Source: JANQPC01 sp039208375 (GTDB lineage: Bacteria > Pseudomonadota > Alphaproteobacteria > Rhodobacterales > Rhodobacteraceae). Taken from it: a stretch of DNA of 64,000 nt. This document shows, one piece after another, positions 17,137 through 25,564 of the stretch; positions within the stretch are counted from its first letter, which is position 1, and the number at the start of each line of letters is the position of its first letter. The position numbers were made by a program, and so were the translations under genes. The stretch covers positions 7,267 to 71,266 of the forward strand of contig JBCCRC010000006.1 in NCBI GenBank assembly GCA_039208375.1, read 5' to 3'. The notes below the pieces were generated by a model. It searched no databases, was not told the DNA's origin, and saw only the letters and a list, made by a program, of their open reading frames with translations.

Positions 17137-18306
17137 GTGCGCACACAAGTTGCCATTATTGGCGGTGGCCCATCGGGCCTCTTGCTCGCCCAACTGCTCC
17201 ACTCGCGCGGCATCGAAAGCATCGTGCTGGAGCGTCGCAGCAAAGACCATGTGCTGAGCCGCATTCGCGCCGGAGTGCTCGAACACGGGCTCGTGCGGCT
17301 GCTGGAAGAGGCCAGTTGCGCCGACCGGCTTCATGCCGAGGGTTTTGTTCATGACGGCACACTCATTGCCTATGGCGATGAGATGTTCCGCATCGATTTT
17401 CGGGATCTCACCGGGATGGCCGTTACCGTTTACGGCCAGACAGAGGTGACGCGTGATCTTTATGCAGCGCGCGAGGCGGCAGGCGGGCAAATCGCGTTTG
17501 AGGTGGAAGACGTCGTCCTTCACGGCGTCGACGGCGACGCGCCGGAAATCACCTACACACAAGGCGACACACACCACCGCATCGCGGCAGACTTCATTGC
17601 AGGCTGCGATGGATATCATGGCGTTAGCCGCCGCAGCATTCCCGAAGCCAAGCGCCAGGAATACGAAAAGACATATCCCTATGGCTGGCTCGGCGTGCTG
17701 TCAGAAACACCGCCCGTGCATGACGAATTGATCTACGCCAATTCGCACCGAGGGTTCGCGCTTTGCTCGATGCGAAACGAACACCTCAGCCGCTACTATG
17801 TGCAATGCAGCCTCTCCGACAGCCCCGAGGATTGGACCGATGCGGCCTTCTGGGCCGAGCTGAAGGCGCGCTTGCCGGGTAAGACGGCCGCGTCGCTTGT
17901 TACCGGCCCCGCGATCGAGAAATCAATTGCGCCGCTGAGGTCTTTCGTGTGCGAACCGATGCGCTGGGGCCGCCTGTTCCTGTGCGGTGATGCGGCCCAT
18001 ATCGTGCCGCCCACCGGGGCCAAGGGGCTCAACACCGCCGCCTCTGATGTGAACTACCTCTTCGAGGCGCTTGCGCAATTCTACGCCACGGGCGAAACCG
18101 AAGGGATTGAGGGCTATTCCGCCCGCGCTCTGGCCCGAGTGTGGAAGGCAGAGCGGTTTTCGTGGTGGTTTTCGTCCCTGATGCACCGCACGGCAGATCA
18201 ATCGGAGTTTGACCATAAGATGCAGATTGCCGAGCTGAACTTTCTCCGCGCCAACCGCGCAGCCCAGATCGCGATGGCACAGAACTACGTGGGCTTGCCC
18301 TACTAG
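17137..18306 (+). CDS. pobA: 4-hydroxybenzoate 3-monooxygenase
   Basis: A 389-residue FAD- and NADPH-dependent hydroxylase converting 4-hydroxybenzoate to protocatechuate, the entry to the beta-ketoadipate pathway. Motifs: the FAD fold GGGPSGLLLAQLLHSRG, RIRAGVLEHG (substrate/flavin region), YGQTEVTRDL, GCDGYHGVSR and the second FAD motif LCGDAAHIVPPTGAKGLNTA. The GTG at 17137 has GGGAGGGAT just upstream; a longer start adds 7 residues that contain that site. No pobR regulator or pca genes are in the window. The next gene, 65 bases on, encodes a BKACE enzyme and may be co-transcribed. Confidence 0.93.
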   Translation: MRTQVAIIGGGPSGLLLAQLLHSRGIESIVLERRSKDHVLSRIRAGVLEHGLVRLLEEASCADRLHAEGFVHDGTLIAYGDEMFRIDFRDLTGMAVTVYGQTEVTRDLYAAREAAGGQIAFEVEDVVLHGVDGDAPEITYTQGDTHHRIAADFIAGCDGYHGVSRRSIPEAKRQEYEKTYPYGWLGVLSETPPVHDELIYANSHRGFALCSMRNEHLSRYYVQCSLSDSPEDWTDAAFWAELKARLPGKTAASLVTGPAIEKSIAPLRSFVCEPMRWGRLFLCGDAAHIVPPTGAKGLNTAASDVNYLFEALAQFYATGETEGIEGYSARALARVWKAERFSWWFSSLMHRTADQSEFDHKMQIAELNFLRANRAAQIAMAQNYVGLPY

Positions 18307-18371
18307 AGCTGATGCCGCGTGCCGACACACCACCCGCAGAACACGGGCGATTGAAGAGTGAGAGACACCCA

Positions 18372-19199
18372 ATGAAACCCTGCATCATTTGCGTCGCAAT
18401 CACCGGATCGGTACCGAAGAAGGCCGATAATCCGGCGGTTCCGATTACCGTGGCCGAACAGGTCGAGAGCACGCACGCCGCCTTCGAGGCGGGCGCGGCC
18501 ATCGCCCACTGCCACGTACGCAACGATGATGAGAGCCCCACGAGCGATCCCGAGCGCTTTGCCGCGCTGAAGGAAGGTATTGAACGCCACTGCCCGGGCA
18601 TGATCGTGCAGCTTTCCACCGGCGGGCGTTCCGGCGCGGGGCAAGAGCGAGGTAGCATGCTGCCGCTTCGGCCCGATATGGCGTCACTTTCGGTAGGATC
18701 GAACAACTTTCCCACCCGCGTCTACGAAAATCCTCCCGATCTGGTGGCATGGCTCGCCGGCGAGATGCGCGCCCATGGCGTTGTGCCAGAAATCGAGGCG
18801 TTCGATCTCAGCCACATCCATCAGGCCGTCGCAATGCACGGGAAGGCCCTGCTGCCGGGCAAACTCTATGTGCAGTTCGTCATGGGGGTGAAAAATGCAA
18901 TGCCGGTCGACCGCGATGTGTTCGACTACTACGTGCGAACCATGGCGCGGCTGGCACCCGAGGCGGAATGGTGCGCGGCGGGCATTGGTGCGGGGCAGAT
19001 CGTGGTCAACGAATGGGCCATCGCGGCAGGCGGGCACACGCGCACGGGGTTGGAAGACAATGTGCGGCTTGACCGCGACACGCTCGCGCCGTCCAACGCA
19101 GCGCTCGTGGCGCGCACGGTTGCGCTATGTGAAAAATACGAACGCCCGGTGGCGACATGGCGCGAAGCGCGGGACATCCTTGGGCTGCGCGCCGCGTAA
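18372..19199 (+). CDS. BKACE family beta-keto acid cleavage enzyme (DUF849)
   Basis: A 275-residue zinc-dependent TIM barrel that splits a beta-keto acid with acetyl-CoA. Seen: the N-terminal ITGSVPKKADNPAVPIT segment, the metal-binding pair in AIAHCHVRNDD, VQLSTGGRSGAG, PDMASLSVGSNNF, EIEAFDLSH, VQFVMGV and AGGHTRTGLEDN. The family covers many substrates; 3-keto-5-aminohexanoate is only the founding example. It follows pobA and may act on an aromatic-derived keto acid, but this is inference. The ATG at 18372 is chosen because the conserved N-terminus starts there and a GAG-rich site precedes it. Confidence 0.88.
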   Translation: MKPCIICVAITGSVPKKADNPAVPITVAEQVESTHAAFEAGAAIAHCHVRNDDESPTSDPERFAALKEGIERHCPGMIVQLSTGGRSGAGQERGSMLPLRPDMASLSVGSNNFPTRVYENPPDLVAWLAGEMRAHGVVPEIEAFDLSHIHQAVAMHGKALLPGKLYVQFVMGVKNAMPVDRDVFDYYVRTMARLAPEAEWCAAGIGAGQIVVNEWAIAAGGHTRTGLEDNVRLDRDTLAPSNAALVARTVALCEKYERPVATWREARDILGLRAA

Positions 19200-19421
19200 G
19201 GCGGTAGGACCGCTTCAAAGGCTGTTTTGAGCGTCACGTACGACAGGCGAACGCTGGCCCGTTGTGAAACGCAGCAGCGGCCCTTTGCCCGCATGCCTAC
19301 CCTGCCTTCACCCACGGCGCGGCACATCAGCCAAAGCGCTGTGCGCTATGGGCAGCGCTCTCGCGGCAGTCTGCGGCGCTATTGAGGCGCGGGGAGCGGG
19401 CTTACTGGGGGCAATCCCAGA

Positions 19422-20042
19422 TCAATCCGCCGGGCTTGTCCCGTCATCGCCCGACCCTCCGAGCGAGTCATCGGGGTTGGCACCCGTGAAGATCACCTGC
19501 GGCGCTGTGCGCGGCGTGGTGTACACCATGTAGCTCATCGTCATCTCGTCCAGCGTAGGCGAGAAGAGGCTGAAGCTCAGCGGCGGCTCCCAGAACATCT
19601 CGGTTTCCACCACGATTAGGGAGTCGCCTGAATTCAGCATCGGCGTGTCATTGGCGAGGGGCGCGAGAGAGGTATGCTCTTGCATATTGCCCGTCGCGCG
19701 GGACCAACCGAATTCCTTCACGATGGGCGCGTTCTCATCGGCCTGGGTGTATTCCAGCACGGTGACCCGAAGATCCTTTGCGGAGGTGTTCTTGATCAAG
19801 AAATCATAGATCTTGTCCAACCCGTCGAGATAATCCTGATCTAGTGGATCTTCTTCGCGGCTTATGAGGTCTGCTAAAGTGTAGGCGGCCTTCACGTTGT
19901 TATTGTGCGTCTTGTAGGCATCCCAGTAGACGAACATCGCACCGATCGCCCAAAGCAGCATCGGCAGAACGATGATCGCTTCCACCGAAAGCGCGCCGTC
20001 CTGGCTTTTACGGAACGTGGCAAGGCGGTTTTTGAACAGCAT
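19422..20042 (-). CDS. Tad pilus TadE/TadF-like pseudopilin-family protein
   Basis: A 206-residue protein with a short basic N-terminus, then GALSVEAIIVLPMLLWAIGAMFVYW, the TadE-type hydrophobic segment with the conserved Glu. The rest is a predicted periplasmic domain. The ATG at 20042 has an AGGAG site. It is the third gene of a minor-component set (vWA protein, TadE, this one) that helps assemble Flp/Tad adhesion pili at the envelope. The ATPase, secretin and prepilin genes are not in the window. Confidence 0.82.
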   Translation of the reverse strand: MLFKNRLATFRKSQDGALSVEAIIVLPMLLWAIGAMFVYWDAYKTHNNNVKAAYTLADLISREEDPLDQDYLDGLDKIYDFLIKNTSAKDLRVTVLEYTQADENAPIVKEFGWSRATGNMQEHTSLAPLANDTPMLNSGDSLIVVETEMFWEPPLSFSLFSPTLDEMTMSYMVYTTPRTAPQVIFTGANPDDSLGGSGDDGTSPAD

Positions 20043-20055
20043 GGCGCAGGCTCCT

Positions 20056-20595
20056 CTAGGTCGGCTCATTGACGAAGGCGGCGGTGACGATCAGGGCATA
20101 GTTGCCATCGCCGTCGGCCGGCATCCGCATGCCCCAGCCCGTGGGCGCAAACATCGGTTGGTAAAGCGCACAGACACGGATCAGCATCAGCTGATCGTCT
20201 CCACCTTCCGTGAACACCGTTTCATCCAGCGGATTGGTGGTGTTCGTCTGGTCGATGCAGCGGCTGTTGAGATCAAGGATGTTCCAGCTCGCCTGGTCCA
20301 CCGGCTCCATCTGCACCTGCAGGATCTCGTCGCAATCCGCCGGGTCAATCAGCATCGCCCCTTCGCAGATCAGATCCTTTGTGTTGTCGTAGCGTGGCGC
20401 TGGCACGGTGCCGAGCCGCAGCTCGCGCACCGCCAGTTCCACACCCCGTTCCAGAAGCACGTTGCGCACCATCATCATGCCCGACTCGTAGGCCACGAAA
20501 AGGATCGCGAGGAAGCCAGGGAAAATCAGCACGAACTCAACGGTCGAACTGCCCTTCCGATCGCGGCGGAAGCGGGAAAGCAGGTTTCTCAGCAT
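20056..20595 (-). CDS. tadE: TadE-family pilus assembly protein
   Basis: A 179-residue protein with a TadE-like N-terminus: a basic stretch (NLLSRFRRDRKG), then SSTVEFVLIFPGFLAILFVAYESG with the key Glu near the start of the helix, and a periplasmic tail of about 130 residues with Cys residues that could form disulfides. ATG at 20595 (GAGG site 6 bases before) is preferred over a GTG at 20607 that overlaps the upstream stop. Translationally close to both neighbours (12 or fewer bases), so the three genes form an operon. Confidence 0.83.
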   Translation of the reverse strand: MLRNLLSRFRRDRKGSSTVEFVLIFPGFLAILFVAYESGMMMVRNVLLERGVELAVRELRLGTVPAPRYDNTKDLICEGAMLIDPADCDEILQVQMEPVDQASWNILDLNSRCIDQTNTTNPLDETVFTEGGDDQLMLIRVCALYQPMFAPTGWGMRMPADGDGNYALIVTAAFVNEPT

Positions 20596-20603
20596 GCCGG
20601 GCC

Positions 20604-22406
20604 TCACTGCGTCAACCGAAGGGCGGTGATAGCACCGGCGATCGTGTCAAAGGCCGTCGCCAAGCTTTTATCGTCCGCCGGGAAGTAAAAGGCCTCGTCC
20701 TTCGCGCAATCGAGCATTGCGTCCTTGCCTTCCTGGGGCGCAGAGAAGGCGATCGTGAAGATCGTGATATCCCCGCCCTGCCGGGCCGCAGCGCAGAGCG
20801 CGCTCAGCCGGTCATCGGCCTCTGAGGCGGTTGTCACCGTCACCACACTGTCGCGATACGCGTTGCGGGTATCGTTGTCGTGGCCTTCGAAGAAGAACTT
20901 GCCGATATCCTCTTCCGCAAAACGATCGTAGAGCTGCTGATTGGTCAGCTGCACAGCATCGTCAGGTAGTTCCGACACGCCATACTTCACGCTATCGCTC
21001 GTATTGCCCGGCTGGTGCACACGCAGGAAACGTTCGGCTTCCGGGCGCGTGGGCATCTCAACGTAGTAGGCGTCGTACCATTCCTTGTTCCGGTCGGGAT
21101 TGCCGTTCTTGTTGGCATCCACGATGTAGCCTGGCTCGTTATTGTCGCCGGCCTTGGCCGAGAACCACACGCGCGATGGGCCGTTCAAGAACTCAGGCTT
21201 GAGGTTCCGCTGCGAGGTATTCTTCCCGTCCGTCATCAGAACGATGTACTTTTTGGTTTTGGTCGGATCATAGCCGCCAGGCCGGTTGCGCACATCCTCA
21301 GGCAGTTTCTTTTCAGTCACCATGTCGTTCACGATCGGACGGAAGGCCGGATCAAGCAGTGCAACGCCCCACTTCATGCCGTTCTCGATAGCCGTGCGGC
21401 CGTCGGCACGCAGCGCCATGATGTAGGTATCAAGCTCCGAGATTTCGGTTTCATGCACGAGGATCTGCGCGCGATCGACATCGCATTCGCGCTGCGGGTT
21501 CGTGGGCTTGTTGAAGCTGTTGGTGCCGCGCTTGAAATGGCCCAGGCGGGTGAGCGGCGTGTTGGGGCCAATGGCGCGCAGGTTAGCGAATTCGAGATCA
21601 AGGTCGGTCCACTCAAACGCGTTGTCTTCAAAGCGGACGCAGCTCGCACTGTTGTGCTCGGTGGGATAGGTGCCAAGCGCGCCCGTATAGGGCTTGATCG
21701 GATCAACGGCAGCAACCACGCCGTCCGCGTTGAGCCGCGCGATCAGGTCGTCACCCACGACGACGGTGTGGTTGTAGGGAATGATCGAGATCGAGGTTTT
21801 GCCGACGGTACGCTCTTCGTCGATCACCTTGCGGAAAAACTTCTTCGCCTCGGTTTTCAGCTTGTCCATCTTCGCCCCGTCCATCGAGCCGGAGATATCA
21901 ACGATCAGCGAGATCTCGACGTTTTGCGAGCCTTCAGAGGCCGCTGAAACCGGACGCGTGCGCAGCTTGTCAACACCGGACAGGTGCATGAAGTACGTCT
22001 TGAGATCGAGGTTACCCTGCGCCCGTACGGTACGCGCAACCAGTGTGCCGGGGTTGTTGTTGGCAGGATCAGCGCCAACTACGTCCAGCTGCGGGGTCGT
22101 CACATTCACCGTATCGGGGTCGATCCCGGCCTTTTCGACGAAATCGCGCACCAGAGTAACGGAATCAATGTCCTGCTCCAGATTGGCAGCGGCCAGCACC
22201 GCCGAGTCGATCGCGTTTTGCATCTCCATCCGACGGGTTTCGAAACGCATAAGGTCCACGGCCATGCCGCCGATCACAAGGATCCCGAGAAACAGGAAGA
22301 GTGAAAAGATGAGGAATGCGCCTTCCTCGTCGCGCCGAAAGGCACGGGCAAGACGGAGCGCGTTCAAAGTGCGAAGGCGACGGGGCGCACGGGTGCAATC
22401 AGGCAT
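20604..22406 (-). CDS. tadG: TadG-like pilus assembly protein with von Willebrand factor A domain
   Basis: 600 residues. A TadE-like N-terminal segment (FRRDEEGAFLIFSLFLFLG, then MAVDLMRFETRRMEMQNAID) is followed by a vWA domain from about residue 168 (SLIVDISGSMDG, the metal-binding DxSxS, later IVLMTDGKNTS). It ends with a C-terminal IFTIAFSA...LATAFDTIAGAI segment typical of the family. It is anchored in the inner membrane with a periplasmic adhesin-like domain. A GAGGAG site precedes the ATG. First gene of the three-gene tad set, preceded by a hairpin-rich leader. Confidence 0.87.
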   Translation of the reverse strand: MPDCTRAPRRLRTLNALRLARAFRRDEEGAFLIFSLFLFLGILVIGGMAVDLMRFETRRMEMQNAIDSAVLAAANLEQDIDSVTLVRDFVEKAGIDPDTVNVTTPQLDVVGADPANNNPGTLVARTVRAQGNLDLKTYFMHLSGVDKLRTRPVSAASEGSQNVEISLIVDISGSMDGAKMDKLKTEAKKFFRKVIDEERTVGKTSISIIPYNHTVVVGDDLIARLNADGVVAAVDPIKPYTGALGTYPTEHNSASCVRFEDNAFEWTDLDLEFANLRAIGPNTPLTRLGHFKRGTNSFNKPTNPQRECDVDRAQILVHETEISELDTYIMALRADGRTAIENGMKWGVALLDPAFRPIVNDMVTEKKLPEDVRNRPGGYDPTKTKKYIVLMTDGKNTSQRNLKPEFLNGPSRVWFSAKAGDNNEPGYIVDANKNGNPDRNKEWYDAYYVEMPTRPEAERFLRVHQPGNTSDSVKYGVSELPDDAVQLTNQQLYDRFAEEDIGKFFFEGHDNDTRNAYRDSVVTVTTASEADDRLSALCAAARQGGDITIFTIAFSAPQEGKDAMLDCAKDEAFYFPADDKSLATAFDTIAGAITALRLTQ

Positions 22407-22463
22407 CGAATACTCCTCACCCCAGCCGAACGTGGCCGGGATTACTCGGGACGAAATACAAAA

Positions 22464-22494
22464 GGGGCCACATCAGCGGCCCCCGTGAAATACC
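22464..22494 (-). terminator. Intrinsic terminator upstream of tadG
   Basis: Read on the reverse strand: GGGGCC, loop GCTGATGT, GGCCCC, then TTTTGTATTTC. This is a compact GC stem with a T-rich tail, 57 bases before the tadG start codon. It could end the small gene at 22708-22923 or an RNA from this region, or act as an attenuator in the tadG leader. Confidence 0.65.
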
Positions 22495-22577
22495 TAACAG
22501 ATGCTTTCCGCTTTCGGGCAAACTTTCACAAAAATGACTTAATCATGGAGCGATTCACGGACAGTAGCGCCGGAGCA

Positions 22578-22707
22578 TGCCGGATCGGCACCTAATCCGG
22601 CACAATCGCAACGCAGAATCGCCGATACGCCTGAATGAAGGCGGGAATTTCTGCTTGAGATCTGCGGGTTGGCGGGCAGGCTTGAACCTGCCGGGCGCTG
22701 GAAAGCG
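22578..22707 (-). other. Tandem hairpins in the region between a small ORF and tadG
   Basis: Three stem-loops follow one another. GCGCT-TTCC-AGCGC comes directly after the small ORF's stop (about 22692-22706 in reverse). GGCAGG-TTCAAG-CCTGCC is at 22675-22692. TGCCGGAT-N9-ATCCGGCA is at 22578-22602. None has a T run. With the terminator at 22464 they make a 240-base structured stretch without coding sequence. It may be a structured 3' end, a small RNA or a leader. Confidence 0.4.
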
Positions 22708-22923
22708 CTAGTTGCTGCTTTGGACCGTAATACGCCGTGGACCTGACACGCGATTTGACCGGTCACCCACCGTCGGCAAGTTGATCACGCGCGGCTTGAC
22801 GGAGGTTTTGGCCTCCTGAGTTTCTCCAGTGGGCATAACCAGAACGGCGCCCAAGGCCAGAACGCACAGCCCTGCAAGGATCATTTTGAGTTTGAAGCCG
22901 AAACCGGCCGTTGCATCGCTCAT
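22708..22923 (-). CDS. Small putative membrane protein (71 aa)
   Basis: Starts MSDATAGFGFKLKMILAGL and has one hydrophobic segment (about residues 13-31, MILAGLCVLALGAVLVMP), then a polar tail ending in RRITVQSSN. No strong ribosome-binding site is visible and no family is recognised. It lies 117 bases downstream of otsA on the same strand and is followed by hairpins. The membrane segment and the terminator downstream make it plausible, but it could be a chance frame. Confidence 0.5.
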   Translation of the reverse strand: MSDATAGFGFKLKMILAGLCVLALGAVLVMPTGETQEAKTSVKPRVINLPTVGDRSNRVSGPRRITVQSSN

Positions 22924-23040
22924 CGAACGGAACCCGTTGCTCTCACGGGTGCGCCAAGCTCGGCACACACCACACCACTGAGGTCAGCATGCCCGACGAA
23001 CACGCCGGGATTGGGGAACGATTGTGAAAAAGGCTTGGCG

Positions 23041-24411
23041 CTACTCCGCCGCGGCGCGGTGCGTCTGCGCAGCAAGTGTGGACAGGAAGCTTTCCGTCCA
23101 CCATGAGATATCTCGCGCGCGAAGCTCTTCCATCATACCGGCATGGCGCGCCTGCCGATCGGCCAACGGCATCTCGAGCGCAGAGGCGATGGCACGGGCC
23201 ATTTCACCTGTATCGTATGGGTTTACGAGCAAAGCGCCGCCCATCTGCTCGGCCGCGCCCGCAAAATGCGACAGGATCAGAACGCCCGGATCATCGGGAT
23301 CCTGCGCGGCGACGAATTCCTTGGCAACAAGGTTCATCCCGTCGGCCAGCGGCGTGACGAGCGCGGCATCGGCGCGGCGATAGAGGCCCGCGAGCCGTTC
23401 ACGCTTCACGTTGCGGCGGATGTATCGAATGGGCGTCCAGTCAAGCTCCGCATAGGCGCCATTCAGCGCCCCTGACGTGGTTTCAAGCTCGGTGCGAATG
23501 TCGCGGTAGGCTTCCAGCTCTGCCCGGCTGGGCGGCGCGATCTGGATAAGCGAGGCGCGCGGCGCATCATCGGGCCGGTCGGCGAGGTAGGCGCCAAACG
23601 CCTCAAACCGATTTACAATACCCTTCGAGTAGTCAAGCCGATCCACCCCAATAAGCAGCTTCTGGTCCGGTGCAAGAGCGAGGCGCTCCGCACCGTCCGA
23701 CGCTTCGGCCTGGGAAAGAAAGCTGTCCACATCGATTCCGATCGGGAAGGCGGCGGCCAGAAAACTACCGTGCGCGGTATGCACCCCGCCCTCAAGATCG
23801 AAGATTGCCGCGGGATCGGCGCGGAAGTGTTCCTGCAGCGCCGAGACGTCGCGTTCGGTTTGCAGGCCCACAAGATCAAACGCCGCCAACCACTCGGGAA
23901 ATTCATCGCGTTCCGGCAGCGCCGGGATATCGGCGGCCAGCGGGAACGGCGTGTGCAGGAAGAAACCGATGCGGTTTGCAACACCGAGCGCCCGAAGCTC
24001 CCGCGCGACCGGCAGGAAGTGATAATCGTGCACCCACACCAGATCGCCTGGCGCGATCACACTAGCCAAAAGCCGCGCCACACGTGCATTCACCGCAGCA
24101 TAGGCTTCCGCAAAGGCCGCATCGAAACCGATCAGATCGCTCCGCCTATGGAATAGCGGCCAGAGAACGGAGTTAGCGTAGCCGAGATAGAAATTCTCGT
24201 GTTCGTCGTGGCTCAAGTCAAAAGCTAGCCGCCGGTAGGGCCCGCTGCCGATTTCAGTTAGAGCTTCATGGGCGGTCTCTTGCGGCTCGGCAGAAGATCC
24301 GATCCAGATCCCCCCCTCGCGCATGAGGCAGTCGTGAAGCGCCACGACTAGGCCGCCCGCAGGCTCAGCCTCTGTGGGGATCCGGTTTGACAAAACGATC
24401 AGGCGGCTCAT
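23041..24411 (-). CDS. otsA: Trehalose-6-phosphate synthase
   Basis: A 456-residue GT20 glycosyltransferase: UDP-glucose + glucose-6-phosphate gives trehalose-6-phosphate. Signature regions: SNRIP at the N-terminus, GGLVVAL, YANSVLWPLFH, VWVHDYHFLPVARELR, IGFFLHTPFP, GVDRLDYSKGI, TPLADGMNLVAKEFVA and VNPYDTGEMARAI. It overlaps the otsB stop by 4 bases (ATGA). Together they make trehalose, an osmo- and thermoprotectant, in the cytoplasm. The presence of a BCCT carrier in the same window fits salt adaptation, though the two are not linked. Confidence 0.95.
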   Translation of the reverse strand: MSRLIVLSNRIPTEAEPAGGLVVALHDCLMREGGIWIGSSAEPQETAHEALTEIGSGPYRRLAFDLSHDEHENFYLGYANSVLWPLFHRRSDLIGFDAAFAEAYAAVNARVARLLASVIAPGDLVWVHDYHFLPVARELRALGVANRIGFFLHTPFPLAADIPALPERDEFPEWLAAFDLVGLQTERDVSALQEHFRADPAAIFDLEGGVHTAHGSFLAAAFPIGIDVDSFLSQAEASDGAERLALAPDQKLLIGVDRLDYSKGIVNRFEAFGAYLADRPDDAPRASLIQIAPPSRAELEAYRDIRTELETTSGALNGAYAELDWTPIRYIRRNVKRERLAGLYRRADAALVTPLADGMNLVAKEFVAAQDPDDPGVLILSHFAGAAEQMGGALLVNPYDTGEMARAIASALEMPLADRQARHAGMMEELRARDISWWTESFLSTLAAQTHRAAAE

Positions 24412-25160
24412 CGTACCGCCTCCGCCCAGCCAGAAAGGAGCGCATGCACATCCGAAGGTGCATCAACGCGGTGCGGCGCACAGGTTTCGCCCGCGCCCAC
24501 CTTGATCGCGATTCCGTCTGACTGCGTCACCCACGCCAGCGCCGGTTCATCGGTTGTGTCATCGCCCAGGTAGATGGGTGTGCGCCCGGCAAAGGGCGCA
24601 GCCGCCATGAGGGCCGCAATGGCGTGATCCTTGCCGATTCCCGGGGGCCGCAGCTCGAACGCGCCCTTAGCGGGATGAAGCTCAAATGCGGGGTGTTCGG
24701 CGGCAAAGCGCGCAAGGTCTCTTTCAAGCGTGCCATGGAGATGCGGCGCGGCGCGGTAGTGAAGCGAAACTCCGAGCGGCTTCTTCTCCACCAAAAGCCC
24801 CGGATCGCGTTCGGCCAGAAAGGCCACGAACGCCTCAGCCGCGCGCAGATCATCGCTACCCGCAAGCGGGTGCGGCGGGCCGCCGGCACGTTCGGCCCCA
24901 TGGCTGCCAATGACGGTTCTCGGCACGTCGGGAAGGTAGCTACGCAAGTCCGTCAGCCCCCGGCCCGTTACAATGGCGGTCGCGCCGTCTGTCACCGCTT
25001 CAAGCTCGGCGATAAGGCCCGGCAAGTGGGATGGCACAGTAATCGCATCGGGCCGCGGCGCGATATCGACAAGAACGCCATCGAAATCGAGAAACAAAGC
25101 CGCGTGGGCGAGATCGACAGTGGGTATACGGGCAATGAGCGTGGCGGGGGAGCCGGGCAT
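24408..25160 (-). CDS. otsB: Trehalose-6-phosphate phosphatase
   Basis: A 250-residue HAD-superfamily phosphatase removing phosphate from trehalose-6-phosphate. Motif I is LFLDFDGVLVDIAP (nucleophile Asp), motif II is around AIVTGRGL, and motif IV is YLGDDTTDEPAL. The cap domain includes GSHGAERAGG. It precedes and overlaps otsA, the usual otsBA order in alphaproteobacteria. It starts the operon; the upstream 400 bases contain no clear gene. Confidence 0.93.
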   Translation of the reverse strand: MPGSPATLIARIPTVDLAHAALFLDFDGVLVDIAPRPDAITVPSHLPGLIAELEAVTDGATAIVTGRGLTDLRSYLPDVPRTVIGSHGAERAGGPPHPLAGSDDLRAAEAFVAFLAERDPGLLVEKKPLGVSLHYRAAPHLHGTLERDLARFAAEHPAFELHPAKGAFELRPPGIGKDHAIAALMAAAPFAGRTPIYLGDDTTDEPALAWVTQSDGIAIKVGAGETCAPHRVDAPSDVHALLSGWAEAVR

Positions 25161-25564
25161 AGGATGGGTCTTTGTTTGCGAATGAGTAGAGATATAGAGC
25201 GCGGGCGCAGAAAATGAACCATGTCGCCCCGGCGCATACGTATGAAGTCTCTCGAAATGGTAGGGATGGTAGCAGGGGCGCGTTTTGCTGAGAAATCGGG
25301 CGGATTGGGTTTGGCGGGCGCAGGCAATGGCCTGATCAGGTGCGCATCGCGATCACCCCCGACTTGCGCGTGACACACGCCGTAGGCGCCGTCCGAGGGT
25401 TGGCACGTTCCTGTGGGCCAGCGCCTCGGCAGGTTCTTTCCGCGCGGTCGAAGTGTGAGCGGGGGCACAATGATCACGTGCAACGCAAAGGCCGTGCGGC
25501 GCCACCCCAAGGGGCAGCGCGCGAGCTACGTTGCCTCGCTCTTCGCTAAGGCCCGCCGGAGCCC
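25161..25564. other. Non-coding or decayed region between otsB and the UDP-glucuronate decarboxylase gene
   Basis: About 400 bases without a supported gene. It must hold the otsBA promoter. On the forward strand an ATG at 25470 opens a frame reading MITCNAKAVRRHPKGQRASY that runs into the neighbouring reverse gene. A 28-base part of it (25495-25522) is 24/28 identical to bases 33088-33115 in another gene-free stretch, and both read RRHxxGQRA, so remnants of a related sequence are possible. Confidence 0.4.

Noticed and set aside
21015..21947. A 310-codon forward frame opposite tadG
   Set aside because: Composition is that of an antisense shadow; tadG has a clear vWA metal site.
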